NCBI GenBank assembly: GCA_025548565.1
Contig: JAJLPB010000012.1
Coordinates: forward strand, 186,001-250,000
Direction of reading: 5' to 3'
DNA: 64,000 nucleotides
Origin: Rugamonas sp. A1-17
GTDB taxonomy: Bacteria; Pseudomonadota; Gammaproteobacteria; Burkholderiales; Burkholderiaceae_D
The first letter of the stretch is position 1; every line of letters starts with the position of its first letter. The position numbers were made by a program, and so were the translations under genes. The notes beneath the pieces are model-generated. The model was not told the DNA's origin, searched no databases, and worked only from the letters and a program-made list of their open reading frames with translations. Below, in pieces: positions 49,962 through 59,252 of the stretch.

Positions 49962-51947
49962 CTATGCGGACATTGTAGCGGCGGCCAGCGGCGGACGGAC
50001 CGCCAGGTAGACCGTGCTCCACAACTGCGCCGCGTTCGACTCGTCCGCGGTGGCCGCGCCGGGCCCGAACGGCTGCATGCGGTAGGCGCCGTCCGCCCAG
50101 GTCCAGGACCACAGCTCGGAATTGCCCTGCGCCTGGGTCGGCAGGATGACGGCCCACAGCGCCTGCTGCGCCTCGGCCAGCATGGCGCGGGTGCTGGCGG
50201 GCAGGTCGCCGCGCGCCAGCTGGCGCGCCAGGCCGGCCGCCAGCAGCGCCTGCTGCCACGACCACACCACGGCGCCGTGGTAGCGGTCCGGCCCGAACAA
50301 CGGCCGCAGCGCGGCATCGGCATAGGCGCCGTTGGCCACCACCAGGCCGACCCCGGTCATCAGGCCGGCCGGGTAGGGCCGCATGACGGCCGCCAGCTCG
50401 CGCTCGATCAGCGCGGCCGGCGGCTGCTGCAACATCAGCGCGAAGCCCAGGTCCGAGTGCATCACCGGCACCGGCCGGCCCTGCCCGTCGAGCGCGATGG
50501 CGTTGAAGGCCAGCTCGCCGCCCGCCTGGCCATTCAGGCTGGCCAGGGCAGGCGCGGGGTCGATGCCCAGTTCGGCGGCGCAGGCGTCCACGCTGGCGCG
50601 CGCCGCGTCGGCGCCGAGGCGCACCGTGAAGTAGCCGGGCACCTGCTCCTCCCACAAGCCCGCCAGCGCGGCCGCCGCGTCGGCGCCGTCCTCCAGGTAG
50701 GGCGCCAGCAGGCCGCTGGCATGCAAGGCGGCGATGGCGCGCAGCGCGGCCGGCACCAGGATGGCGTTGACGTTGTACGAGACCACGCCGCCCCCCAGCC
50801 CGTCCGCGCTGTCGCGCCAGTCGCCGGTCGGGTGGCCGTCTTTCAGGTGGATCAGCGCGGCCACGCCGGGCTGCCGCGCATACGCGCCGGCCAGCCGCAT
50901 CACCAGGCTGACGTTACGGCACAGCGCGGCGCCACGCGGCTGGCCGTCCGCGCCGGGCCCAGCCAGCCACTGCGCCGCCCTGCCGGGCTGCTCCAGCAGA
51001 TAAGCCATGGCCACCGGCGCCAGCATGAAATCGTCGTCGACCATCTTGTAGTCGTACACCGGGGCGCCGCAGCCGCCATGCAGCAGCGCGCACTCGCCGA
51101 TGTCTTCCTCGTGCGCGACCGCGCCGTGCGGATCGAGCCGGTCCAGCACCGACGCCAGCCCGGCCTCGACCGCCTGCGGCGTCAACGCCGGCATCAGCAG
51201 CAGCAGCGACATCAGCGTGTCGCGTCCGAAATAGGTGTTGAAACGCCACGAGCCGGCCAGCAGCTTGTCGCGGTAGCTGAGGAAGGCCAGGCTCTGGCGC
51301 GCGCGCAGGGTGCCGGCCGACGGGTCGCGCAACAGCTGGTCCGGCGGCAGCGGCTGCAGCGCGGCCTCGCCCGACAACGCGGTCAGCCGCAGGTGCAGGC
51401 TCTTGCCGGCCGCCGCGACCAGGATGACGCGGCCCTGGGCGTCGGTGTCGACCCGGCCGTTGAGCACGTCGAGTCCGATAACGTAGCCGGCGGCGCCGTC
51501 CAGGCGGTCGCGCGACCAGCGCACGCTGTCGGCCGTGAAGTGGATGGCGTTGTGGATGCCGAGCGGCAGGCGGCGGTCGTGCTGGTAGTCGCGCAGCACG
51601 CGCGCCGAGCTGAGCACCGCGCCGCTGACGGTCAGCGTGGCGCGGTCGACGCCGATCTCGGTGGCGATGCCGTACAGCGGACGGCCCTGGTCGTCGCTGC
51701 CCTGCACGGCCTGGATCTGCGCGGCGCCGTTCCAGCGCAGCGGTTGCCCGTCCGGCTTGAACCACAGGCCGGTGGCGCTGTTCCCGGCCGGGAAGGCGGC
51801 CAGCAGGCGCGGCTCCATGCCGGAGCTCAGCAGCAGGTGGGCGGCGACCGGTCCCTGGCGCAGGAATTCATTGGCGACCAGGCCCTCCGGCAGCGAGAAG
51901 CGCAGGGCGGGTTCGGCGGGGTCGGGCAGCGGGTGGATCTGTTCCAT
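49962..51947 (-). CDS. (alpha/alpha)6-barrel glycosidase of unknown specificity
   Basis: A 661-residue protein resembling six-hairpin glycosidases and glycogen-debranching type proteins. The segments GSWRFNTYFGRDTLMSLLLLMPALTPQAVEAGL and GAVAHEEDIGECALL (with acidic candidates) and YDYKMVDDDFMLAPVAMAYLL are characteristic of this unnamed group. There is no signal peptide, so it is cytoplasmic. In the locus it may process oligosaccharides delivered by the ABC importer. The start ATG at 51947 is chosen because the longer form begins with a poor TTG codon. The precise reaction is unknown and no family number is claimed. Confidence 0.65.
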   Translation of the reverse strand: MEQIHPLPDPAEPALRFSLPEGLVANEFLRQGPVAAHLLLSSGMEPRLLAAFPAGNSATGLWFKPDGQPLRWNGAAQIQAVQGSDDQGRPLYGIATEIGVDRATLTVSGAVLSSARVLRDYQHDRRLPLGIHNAIHFTADSVRWSRDRLDGAAGYVIGLDVLNGRVDTDAQGRVILVAAAGKSLHLRLTALSGEAALQPLPPDQLLRDPSAGTLRARQSLAFLSYRDKLLAGSWRFNTYFGRDTLMSLLLLMPALTPQAVEAGLASVLDRLDPHGAVAHEEDIGECALLHGGCGAPVYDYKMVDDDFMLAPVAMAYLLEQPGRAAQWLAGPGADGQPRGAALCRNVSLVMRLAGAYARQPGVAALIHLKDGHPTGDWRDSADGLGGGVVSYNVNAILVPAALRAIAALHASGLLAPYLEDGADAAAALAGLWEEQVPGYFTVRLGADAARASVDACAAELGIDPAPALASLNGQAGGELAFNAIALDGQGRPVPVMHSDLGFALMLQQPPAALIERELAAVMRPYPAGLMTGVGLVVANGAYADAALRPLFGPDRYHGAVVWSWQQALLAAGLARQLARGDLPASTRAMLAEAQQALWAVILPTQAQGNSELWSWTWADGAYRMQPFGPGAATADESNAAQLWSTVYLAVRPPLAAATMSA

Positions 51948-52018
51948 CGGAGGTTCCAAAAACGGGTTGGGGAAAATAGGCCGGCGCGCACGCCGGCCGG
52001 AAAAAAATGATCACTGGC

Positions 52019-54040
52019 CTAGGGCACGGTAAACGTCGCGCGGTCAACGCCGGCACCGCGTATCGTCAGCTGCTTCCAGCGCTTGGGCAGCGCGGTCTTG
52101 CGCTGGCTGATGCCGTGGTCGTCGATGCGCAGTCCGCCCAGGCCGAACAGCAGGGCCTGCAGCGTGCCGCCGGCGCCGGTGGCGAAATACGGGTTGCCGC
52201 CGCCGGGGTATTCCTCCAGCACGCCGAACGGCGCCAGCCGCAGGCCCTGGTAGCTGCGCTGGAAGGCTTGGTACGCCTGCTCGGCCTGGCCGGCGCGCGC
52301 GTACAGCGTGGCGACGACGGACAGGCCCATGGCCGGTCCCTCCGGCGCCAGCCGTGGCGCGTAGTAGGCCAGGTCCCGGGCCACGCGCTCCGGTTCGCTG
52401 ACGATGTCGAGCGGATAGGCCAGCAGGTTGACGTCGGCCTGCTTGATCGGCACGCCGTCGTAGCTGGCGTTCTCGCGCGTGGTGCCGTCGGCGAAACGCA
52501 GGATGGGGATGTTGTCCGCCACCAGCGCCCAGTCGGGATCGGGCGCGATGCCCAGCTCGCGCGCGGCCTGGGTGGCGTAGCGCAGGACGGTGATCGCCAT
52601 GCCGTTGGTGAAAGCGTTGTTGTCGATGTTCTCCTGCCACTCGTTGGCGCCGATGACGTTGTTGATCTCGTAGCGGCCCGGCCCCTTGCGCTCCACGCGG
52701 CTGGCCCAGAAGTCGGCCACTTCCTTCAGCATCGGATAGCCGCGCTCGCGCAGCCATTGCTTATCATGCGTGACCTGGTAATACTTCCAGAACGCCCAGC
52801 CGACGCAGCCGGTGATGTGCTGCTGGAACGGTCCGGTCAGCGCCGGCACCGGCGTGACCTCGCTGCCCTCGCTGGCCGACTCCCAGGGGAACATGGCGCC
52901 CCGGTAGCCGTGGTTGCGCGCGTTCCCGCGCGCCGCGTCGAGCCGCTGGAAACGGTATTCGAGCATCGACCTGGCCAGCGCCGGCTTCAGCGCCAGCAGC
53001 GGCGGCAGCATCCACAGTTCGGCGTCCCAGAACACGTGGCCGTTGTAGCCCAGCCCGGACAAGCCCATCGGCGACAGGCTGAAGGCCGTGTCCTCGCGCG
53101 CGAACGCGTACAGGTGGTACAGCGCCAGGCGCATATCGCGCTGGGTTTGCGGATCGCCTTCGATAACGATGTCGCTGCTCCACAGCGCTTCCCAGGCCTG
53201 CAGGTGAGCCGCCATCAGGCGCTCGCGCCCCTGCAGCGCGGCGTACACGGTCAGGCGCTCGGCCTCGTTATGCGGGTCGGCCAGGTCGGCCGAGCTCAGC
53301 ATCGATCCGACCACCGAGAAGCGCAGCGTCTCGCCGGCCTTGAGCGCGCGGCTGAACCGGGCCGCGTGGCGGTTGTGGTCGCCCTCCTCGTGCACCAGCT
53401 CCGGCTGCGCGCCCCGGTCGAACATGAAGCTGACCGAGGCGGCGATGGTGTGCCGCCCCGTCGGGCTCTTGCCCACCGAGGTCAGCAGGGGAATGCGCGC
53501 GTGCGGCCGGTCGACCTGGGCGTACAGCTGCCGGACGTCGCGCAGGATGTCGGGCGCCTCGATCAACGCCGACGGCGTGACGGTGGTGTCGCGCCGCGCC
53601 GTGATCTCCACCGTGGCCAGCGCGGTGTGCGGCAGCTGGCGCAGCGCGGCGACGCTGTGCCGGACGTGGACCCGGTCCTGGACATCGAACTCGGTGATCA
53701 GCAGCGCGCGCTTCATGTCCAGCGTCTGCCGCAGGCCCGACACGTGGGCGGCGTCGGCGCGCCGGCCGTCGACGTCGAGCTGGATGTTCATAAAGTTGAA
53801 GCCCTTCAGGATGTTGTCCACCCGGCCGCGCCCATAGTTGTCGAAGGCGCCGTTGAGCACCACTTCGCCTATCGTCATCGGCTCGGCCGCGGACACCAGG
53901 CCCAGCACGCCATTGGCGACCGTCACGCCGTGATAGCGGGCCGGGTCGATCGCGGACGCGACGATGGTCCAATCGTCGTCCGCACCGGCCCGGACCGCCG
54001 AACTGACCAGCAAGGCCGCAATGCCCAGGTATTTCAACAT
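52019..54040 (-). CDS. secreted glycoside hydrolase family 65 enzyme
   Basis: A 673-residue protein of the GH65 family, which includes acid trehalases and phosphorylases of maltose, trehalose and kojibiose. A signal peptide (MLKYLGIAALLVSSAVRAGA) places it in the periplasm, where phosphorolysis is unlikely, so hydrolysis of an alpha-glucoside is favoured. GHVFWDAELWMLPPLLAL (near residue 340) and the catalytic-acid segment GANEWQENIDNNAFTN (Glu near 467) match the family. The start at 54040 has GGAGG upstream; longer in-frame starts do not. It lies between the TonB receptor and the cytoplasmic glycosidase gene, in the same orientation. Confidence 0.85.
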   Translation of the reverse strand: MLKYLGIAALLVSSAVRAGADDDWTIVASAIDPARYHGVTVANGVLGLVSAAEPMTIGEVVLNGAFDNYGRGRVDNILKGFNFMNIQLDVDGRRADAAHVSGLRQTLDMKRALLITEFDVQDRVHVRHSVAALRQLPHTALATVEITARRDTTVTPSALIEAPDILRDVRQLYAQVDRPHARIPLLTSVGKSPTGRHTIAASVSFMFDRGAQPELVHEEGDHNRHAARFSRALKAGETLRFSVVGSMLSSADLADPHNEAERLTVYAALQGRERLMAAHLQAWEALWSSDIVIEGDPQTQRDMRLALYHLYAFAREDTAFSLSPMGLSGLGYNGHVFWDAELWMLPPLLALKPALARSMLEYRFQRLDAARGNARNHGYRGAMFPWESASEGSEVTPVPALTGPFQQHITGCVGWAFWKYYQVTHDKQWLRERGYPMLKEVADFWASRVERKGPGRYEINNVIGANEWQENIDNNAFTNGMAITVLRYATQAARELGIAPDPDWALVADNIPILRFADGTTRENASYDGVPIKQADVNLLAYPLDIVSEPERVARDLAYYAPRLAPEGPAMGLSVVATLYARAGQAEQAYQAFQRSYQGLRLAPFGVLEEYPGGGNPYFATGAGGTLQALLFGLGGLRIDDHGISQRKTALPKRWKQLTIRGAGVDRATFTVP

Positions 54041-54105
54041 GGATGGATTCCTCCGTCTGAAAAAAATCCGGCCGACGCACGCGCCGGCCGGCAAAGGACG
54101 CACAA

Positions 54106-56622
54106 TCAGAACGATGCCGTCAGGCTGAACTGCAGATTACGCCCCAGGATGGCGCGGGCAAAGAAGTAATTGCCGCCGGCGACTTCGGTGAACCCGGCGC
54201 GCGGATTGCCCTCGGTCAGGCCGATGGTGTTGGTCAGGTTCTGCACGCTCAGGTTCAGCGCCAGCGTCGGCGACAACTGGTAGCTCCCGCCCAGGTCCAC
54301 CGTATGGTAGGCCGGCAGCACGAAGGAGTTGGCGGCGTCGGCGAAGCGCTTGCCGATCTGGTGGTACGACAGGTAGACCTCGCCCTTGTTATCCGGCAGC
54401 AGCAAGGCCGGCGTGATGGTGTAGTTCTGGTCCGGCGAGCGCTCCGGATGCGAGCCCAGGTTGGCCGTGTTGATGGTCGAGGCCGACGGTCCGCTGACGC
54501 TCTTGATGTTCATCGACGACTTCTGCACCACGCCGGTCAGGTTGATGCGGGCGTAGCGCACTGGCCGCCACTGCAGGTCGTATTCCAGGCCGTTGACGAT
54601 GATGTCGCCGCCGATCTTGGTTTCCAGGCTGTCGCCTTCGAGCAGGCGGCTGAACTGGTAGTTCTTGAAGTTGGTGCGGAACGCCGTCAGCGAGGCCGAG
54701 AAGCCGCGCCGCTGATAGCGCGCGCCCAGCTCGCCGAAGCTGATGTGGGTCACCGGATTCTCGTTGTTGGCCTGGTAGCTTTGCGAATAGCGCGCGTAGG
54801 CCGCCAGGTTGTCGTTGATCAGGTAGTTGGCGCCGGCCGTGGCCGAGCTGTGGTTGGCGGCGCCATTGTCGACGTAGTCGTACTGGCCGTTGAAGGCCGG
54901 CATGGTGTTGTTGACCATGATGTTGTCGGCGTCGCTGCCGTCCGGCTTGCTCGATCCCGGTATCGCCACCGTCGAACCCTGCGGACGCCATACGCGGTAG
55001 TGGAAATGCTCCAGGCGCATACCGGCGTCCACGCGCAGGCGCTCGTTGAACTGGTACTCGTCGTTCAGGTACAGGTTTTGCGACGACAGCGAGGAGCGGC
55101 TCAAGCCCACGCCCCACGGGTTGTATTCCAACACGCCCTTGTCGGTCAGCTGGCCCACCACCTTGCCGGCGCCGTCGATGGCGACGATGTCGAGGCGGGC
55201 CGGGTTGTTCCTCACCTCGCCCAGGAAGCGGGTGTTGCCGTCGTTGCCGCCCTGTTCGTCCTGGTCTATCGTCAGCAGGCCGGCGGTCAGGCTGTTGCCG
55301 GCCGCGGTCCAGGTGAGGCTCAGGTCGTTGACGAAGTTCTGGCGGTAGGCGCGGTTCTTGGCCGAGATGTTATCGGTCAGCAGGCCGTTGCCGCTGACGT
55401 TGGCGAGATTGGCGCCGGCGTACACGGTGCCGCTGGCCACGCCACGGATGGCCGCCGTGGTGCCGGGGAAGCGCGCCAGCATGGCCTTGACGTCGCTGTT
55501 GGTGGCCGGATTCAGGCGGTCGGCGGCCGAGCGCAGGCTGTTGTTATCGAACGTGAACACGGCGTTGAACTCGTTCTTGAAGTCGGTGTAGCGGCCCTTG
55601 GAGCGCACCGTGAAGGCGTCGTTCAGCCGCTTTTCGAAGTTGTAGCCGATCGAGGTCGACTTGGTGGCGACGCCGTCGTTCAAGTCGTTGGTCTGGATGC
55701 CGTTGGAGTTGCGGCCGGCCTGCACGCCGTTGTCCGCGCTCAGCAGGGTGCCGTAGTTGCCGTTGAAGCCGGGCACCGGCTGCGGATTGGACGGGTTCTG
55801 GAACGGCGTCGGCAGCAGGAAGGTGTTGTGGTCCTTGACCAGCTTGATGTTGACGCTGAATTCGCCGTCGCCCCATTTGCGGCCCACATAGGCGCGCAGC
55901 AGGCCGCCATGGTCGGCGGTGAAGCCGATGTCGCGCACCGAGTCGGACCGGCGGTAGAAGCCGCCGAAGCCGGCGTACCAGCCGTTGCCGATCGCGCCGC
56001 CGTAGCGCAGGTCGATGCGCTTGGTGCCGTAGTCGGAGCCGGTCAGGCGCAGCGCGCCCTCCGGTTCGTCCTTGGAGCGCACCGTGATGAAGTTGACGGT
56101 GGCGCCGGCGCCGTTGACCGTCAGGATGCCGGAGGTGCCGCCGCGCACGGCCTCCATGCGGTCGATCGACAATTCCTGCTTGAGGATGGTATCGGCCAGG
56201 CCCGGATGGTAGAACACCGGCAGCCCGTCCTCCGACAGCTGGACGAAGTTCTGGCCGCCGCCGGCCAGGCCGCGCACCGTATAGTTGTTGGACACTTCGC
56301 CGCCGGAGTCCTCGACCATCATGCCGGGGATCAGTTCCAGCGCGCTGGCGGTGCTGCGCGGCGCCTTGCGGTCGAGGTCGGCGCGGTCGGCGCTGGTGAC
56401 GGCCACCGAGCTTTCGCGCACGGTGCGCTTGAGCGAGGTGCTGCCGGTGACCACCACCTGGTTCAGCTTGTCGTCGGCACGGTCCTGGCTGGCGCCGTTC
56501 GGATTGCCGCTATCGGTGGGGGCGGCCGGGGCGGCGGCGCCTTCCTGCGCCTGTGCCTGATGGGCCAGGGCCCAGACAGCCAGCGTGATGGTGGACAGCA
56601 AAAAACGCTTGCGATTCTTCAT
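54106..56622 (-). CDS. TonB-dependent receptor of the alpha-glucoside locus
   Basis: An 838-residue outer-membrane receptor. After a signal peptide ending AHQAQAQ comes a plug with DKLNQVVVTGSTSLKRTVRESSVAVTSADRADLDRKAPRSTASALELIPGMMVEDSGGEVSNNYTVRGL, then a large barrel ending in SLTASF. It presumably imports oligosaccharides into the periplasm for the GH65 enzyme encoded next. GGAGA precedes the ATG at 56622. Divergent from the LacI regulator, with a perfect palindrome about 130 bp upstream of its start, it is the best candidate for LacI control in the window. Confidence 0.92.
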   Translation of the reverse strand: MKNRKRFLLSTITLAVWALAHQAQAQEGAAAPAAPTDSGNPNGASQDRADDKLNQVVVTGSTSLKRTVRESSVAVTSADRADLDRKAPRSTASALELIPGMMVEDSGGEVSNNYTVRGLAGGGQNFVQLSEDGLPVFYHPGLADTILKQELSIDRMEAVRGGTSGILTVNGAGATVNFITVRSKDEPEGALRLTGSDYGTKRIDLRYGGAIGNGWYAGFGGFYRRSDSVRDIGFTADHGGLLRAYVGRKWGDGEFSVNIKLVKDHNTFLLPTPFQNPSNPQPVPGFNGNYGTLLSADNGVQAGRNSNGIQTNDLNDGVATKSTSIGYNFEKRLNDAFTVRSKGRYTDFKNEFNAVFTFDNNSLRSAADRLNPATNSDVKAMLARFPGTTAAIRGVASGTVYAGANLANVSGNGLLTDNISAKNRAYRQNFVNDLSLTWTAAGNSLTAGLLTIDQDEQGGNDGNTRFLGEVRNNPARLDIVAIDGAGKVVGQLTDKGVLEYNPWGVGLSRSSLSSQNLYLNDEYQFNERLRVDAGMRLEHFHYRVWRPQGSTVAIPGSSKPDGSDADNIMVNNTMPAFNGQYDYVDNGAANHSSATAGANYLINDNLAAYARYSQSYQANNENPVTHISFGELGARYQRRGFSASLTAFRTNFKNYQFSRLLEGDSLETKIGGDIIVNGLEYDLQWRPVRYARINLTGVVQKSSMNIKSVSGPSASTINTANLGSHPERSPDQNYTITPALLLPDNKGEVYLSYHQIGKRFADAANSFVLPAYHTVDLGGSYQLSPTLALNLSVQNLTNTIGLTEGNPRAGFTEVAGGNYFFARAILGRNLQFSLTASF

Positions 56623-56749
56623 TTTTGTCTCCGTCTATTATCTTTTTAACTATAACTGTATAAGCGGTCGCTGCGGTATGGCTGGGGATCAACGCTGACG
56701 GATTAATGAAATTTCCGAAATTATCGATTGAGCAACCGGTGTTTCATAT

Positions 56750-56769
56750 TTGCGCAACCGGTTGCGCAA
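56750..56769. promoter_or_regulatory. LacI-family operator between the TonB receptor and the regulator
   Basis: A perfect 20-bp palindrome TTGCGCAACCGGTTGCGCAA, centred on CCGG, the pattern bound by LacI-family proteins. A weaker half-site GCAACCGGTG lies 18 bp away at 56732-56741. It is in the spacer shared by the receptor (minus) and the regulator (plus), so it could control both. Confidence 0.85.
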
Positions 56770-56910
56770 CGATTTGATTATGCAGCGTTCAAATTTTTTT
56801 TGCAATTTATTCCGCTTCAACGATGCAATTAGCAACACATGCGGCCAAATGGATAAATGGCGGTATCATGCCGCTTTTGGATGGCGTGCCAAGGCCCCGG
56901 GGGAAGCGCA

Positions 56911-57891
56911 GTGAAGATGACGTTGGACCAACTTGCATTGAATCTCGGCCTGTCGAAGGGCACGGTCAGCCGTGCCCTGAACGGCAAGGGCCGCATGGCC
57001 GAGGAAACCCGCCAACGCATCCTGGCCGCGATGAACGCCTCCGGCTACTCGCCCGATCCGACCGCGCGCGAATTGAGCCGCCGTTCGCGCCACAGCGTGG
57101 GCATCTCCCTGAGCAAGGGCGGCTTCGGCCCCTACTTCACCCTGTTCTGGCGCGCCCTGGTGCAAGTGGCAGGCGAGCGGGGCACCCGCTTTGTCGAGAT
57201 GAACGAGCCGCTGGACACTTACACCCGCCTGCCGGACGCGGTGCTGCTGCACAACACCGAAGCGGTGCAGGAACGCCTGGCGCTGCTGGCGCAACGCCAG
57301 GTGCCGGCGGTGGTGCTGGGCCACCAGCCGAACGCCGCCTTTGTCGTGCCGGACGATGCCGGCGGCGGCGCGGCCGCGACCCGCTGCCTGCTGGAACTGG
57401 GCCACCGCGCGATCGGCTTTGTCGGCATGCCCACCGCACAACAGTCCGACGTCGACCGCCGGCAGGGTTACCGCGCGGCGCTGACGGCGGCGGGCATCGC
57501 GTTGCGCCCGGAACTGGAGCTGGACGGGCAGTTCTCGGTGCTGGGCGGCTACCGGGCCGTGCGGCGCGCGTGGGAAGGCGGATTGCGCTTCACGGCCTTG
57601 TTCTGCGCCAGCGACGAGATGGCGATAGGCGCCATCGGCGCGCTCGAAGACCTGGGCTTGCAGGTGCCGCGGCAGGTGTCGGTGGTCGGCTTCGACGGCC
57701 TGCCGGGCATGCCGTACGACTTGACCACGGTGGTGCAGGACATCGAACGCATCGCGGTGGAAGCCATCACCCTGGCCGAACAATTGATCGACGGCGGACC
57801 GCTGCGCGAGATCGTGGTGCCGGTGCGGCTGCACCTGGGCACCACTACCGCGGCGTGCATGCAGCCAGCGGGTATAATATTAAAAGATTAA
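56911..57891 (+). CDS. LacI-family transcriptional regulator
   Basis: A 326-residue regulator. An N-terminal helix-turn-helix (LDQLALNLGLSKGTVSRALNGKGRMAEETRQRIL) is followed by a periplasmic-binding-like sugar-sensing domain (HSVGISLSKGGFGPYFTLFWRAL, CASDEMAIGAIGALEDLGLQVPRQVSVVGFDGLPGM). The start is either GTG 56911 or ATG 56917; a GGGGGAAG site lies just before them and either is acceptable. Next to it is a perfect LacI-type operator. It is divergent from the TonB receptor gene and likely represses the alpha-glucoside locus until its sugar is present. Confidence 0.9.
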   Translation: MKMTLDQLALNLGLSKGTVSRALNGKGRMAEETRQRILAAMNASGYSPDPTARELSRRSRHSVGISLSKGGFGPYFTLFWRALVQVAGERGTRFVEMNEPLDTYTRLPDAVLLHNTEAVQERLALLAQRQVPAVVLGHQPNAAFVVPDDAGGGAAATRCLLELGHRAIGFVGMPTAQQSDVDRRQGYRAALTAAGIALRPELELDGQFSVLGGYRAVRRAWEGGLRFTALFCASDEMAIGAIGALEDLGLQVPRQVSVVGFDGLPGMPYDLTTVVQDIERIAVEAITLAEQLIDGGPLREIVVPVRLHLGTTTAACMQPAGIILKD

Positions 57892-57912
57892 TAATCATAC
57901 CCGGAGATATCC

Positions 57913-58410
57913 ATGCGCATTTCGCAGGCAGCACGCACCACCCTGACCTTCCTTGCCATCCTGTGGTGCGCCGGCTGCGTGGCCATTGTGCCGCAGTCCG
58001 GTCAGGCCTCAGCCCGCGCCGATGGCGGCCCGGCGTTTTGCCAGGCCTCGCCCGACGGCAAGGCGGTGGCCTGCGGCCCTGCCGCCAGCTTCTGCCAGAA
58101 ATCCACCGCCGGCAACGCGGTCGCCTGCGGCCACAAGGCCAGCTTCTGCGATACCTCGTCCGATGGCAAGCAGGTCGCCTGCGGCGGCCAGGCCTCGTTC
58201 TGCGCCAAGTCGGCCGACGGCAGCGCCGTGGCCTGCGGCGGGGAAGCTTCCTACTGCGAAAAGTCGGCCGACGGCCAGCACGTGGCTTGCGGCGGCAAGG
58301 CGAGCTTCTGCGAACAGTCGGCCAACGGCCACGAGGTCGCGTGCGGCGGCCAGGCATCCTTCTGCCAGGCCTCGGCCGACGGCTCGTCGGTGGCCTGCGG
58401 CGGCCGCTGA
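57913..58410 (+). CDS. lipoprotein of seven 18-residue cysteine repeats
   Basis: A 165-residue protein I cannot match to a family. A signal peptide (MRISQAARTTLTFLAILWCAGC) ends in a lipobox-like WCAGC with candidate lipid Cys22. Residues 40-165 are exactly seven tandem 18-residue repeats of consensus ASFCxxSADGxxVACGGx, each with two cysteines (FC and AC), so up to fourteen cysteines in a secreted, oxidising setting, or a metal-binding array. A TATAAT candidate at 57873-57878 lies 35 bp upstream and an SD CGGAGA is present. It follows lacI by 21 bp and is bounded downstream by a terminator. Confidence 0.8.
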   Translation: MRISQAARTTLTFLAILWCAGCVAIVPQSGQASARADGGPAFCQASPDGKAVACGPAASFCQKSTAGNAVACGHKASFCDTSSDGKQVACGGQASFCAKSADGSAVACGGEASYCEKSADGQHVACGGKASFCEQSANGHEVACGGQASFCQASADGSSVACGGR

Positions 58411-58432
58411 CGCCAATCCCTCGCCCGAGCCC

Positions 58433-58456
58433 AGCCCGCCGCGAGCGGGCTTTTTT
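58433..58456 (+). terminator. rho-independent terminator of the repeat lipoprotein gene
   Basis: A perfect 7-bp stem AGCCCGC/GCGGGCT (58433-58439 and 58445-58451) with loop CGCGA, followed by a six-T run. It lies 22 bp after the lipoprotein stop codon and separates it from the next plus-strand gene. Confidence 0.9.
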
Positions 58457-58517
58457 GCGTCCGCGCACCGGCATGCGTTATAGTTTCGGCTACTTTATTT
58501 TTCAACTCCGGAGAACC

Positions 58518-59252
58518 ATGGCTGAGCAGGAAATCGCAAAACACACGAAGAAGGTGGTACGACTGTTTGAAAAGAGCGAGCACGGCTGGCGCCACAAGCT
58601 CGGCGAGATGACGCTGGAAATCGTCACCATCGTTTTCGCCGTCACCCTCAGCATCTGGCTGCACGGCCTGGGCGAGCACCGGCACGAACAGGAACAGGTG
58701 CGCCACTTCCTGCTGGGCCTGAAGCATGACCTCGGCGCCGACATCGCCTACCTCGACGAGCTCAACACCGCCTACCGCGGCTACGACGCCAACTTCGAAT
58801 ACCTCAGCAAACTCGATCCCCGCAGCGCGCCCGATCCGGAGAAATTCGAAAAGGCGTACGAGGCGGCCGACAGCAATTACTTTTTCACTCCGCAGACCAG
58901 CCGCTACCAGGGTTTCAAATCCTCCGGCAAGCTGATCCACATTGAAGACGAGGCGCTGCTGGAAAAAATCCTGAACCTCTACGAGCTCCAGACCGAGCAG
59001 ATCAAAACCTCGGAAGCCGGATGGCGCAACCGCCAGAATGTTTTCCGCGCCTATGTGGAGAGCAGCCTGACCGGCGACGACAGTATCGAACAACACTACC
59101 AGCTGGTGACGGCGCCGAAAGGCAAGCGCCTGCTGCGCAAGGAAATCACCGCGCAGCAACACTACGACCGCTACGCCAACTACGCCAGGCTGGGCGCGGA
59201 AATCATCAAGGAAATCGAGCAGAAATATCCCGACGCCAAAGCACACGAGTAA
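58518..59252 (+). CDS. single-pass membrane protein with coiled coil, DUF6090-like
   Basis: A 244-residue protein resembling the DUF6090 group: a membrane segment (about residues 34-52, MTLEIVTIVFAVTLSIWLHGLGEH) preceded by a short cytoplasmic basic region and followed by a charged helical domain (EQEQVRHFLLGLKHDLGADIAYLDELNTAY). Such proteins have no known function. It starts with ATG 58518 after a GGAG site. The spacer to vioA holds no further gene on this strand, so co-transcription with the violacein operon cannot be excluded, but no link is known. Confidence 0.7.
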   Translation: MAEQEIAKHTKKVVRLFEKSEHGWRHKLGEMTLEIVTIVFAVTLSIWLHGLGEHRHEQEQVRHFLLGLKHDLGADIAYLDELNTAYRGYDANFEYLSKLDPRSAPDPEKFEKAYEAADSNYFFTPQTSRYQGFKSSGKLIHIEDEALLEKILNLYELQTEQIKTSEAGWRNRQNVFRAYVESSLTGDDSIEQHYQLVTAPKGKRLLRKEITAQQHYDRYANYARLGAEIIKEIEQKYPDAKAHE

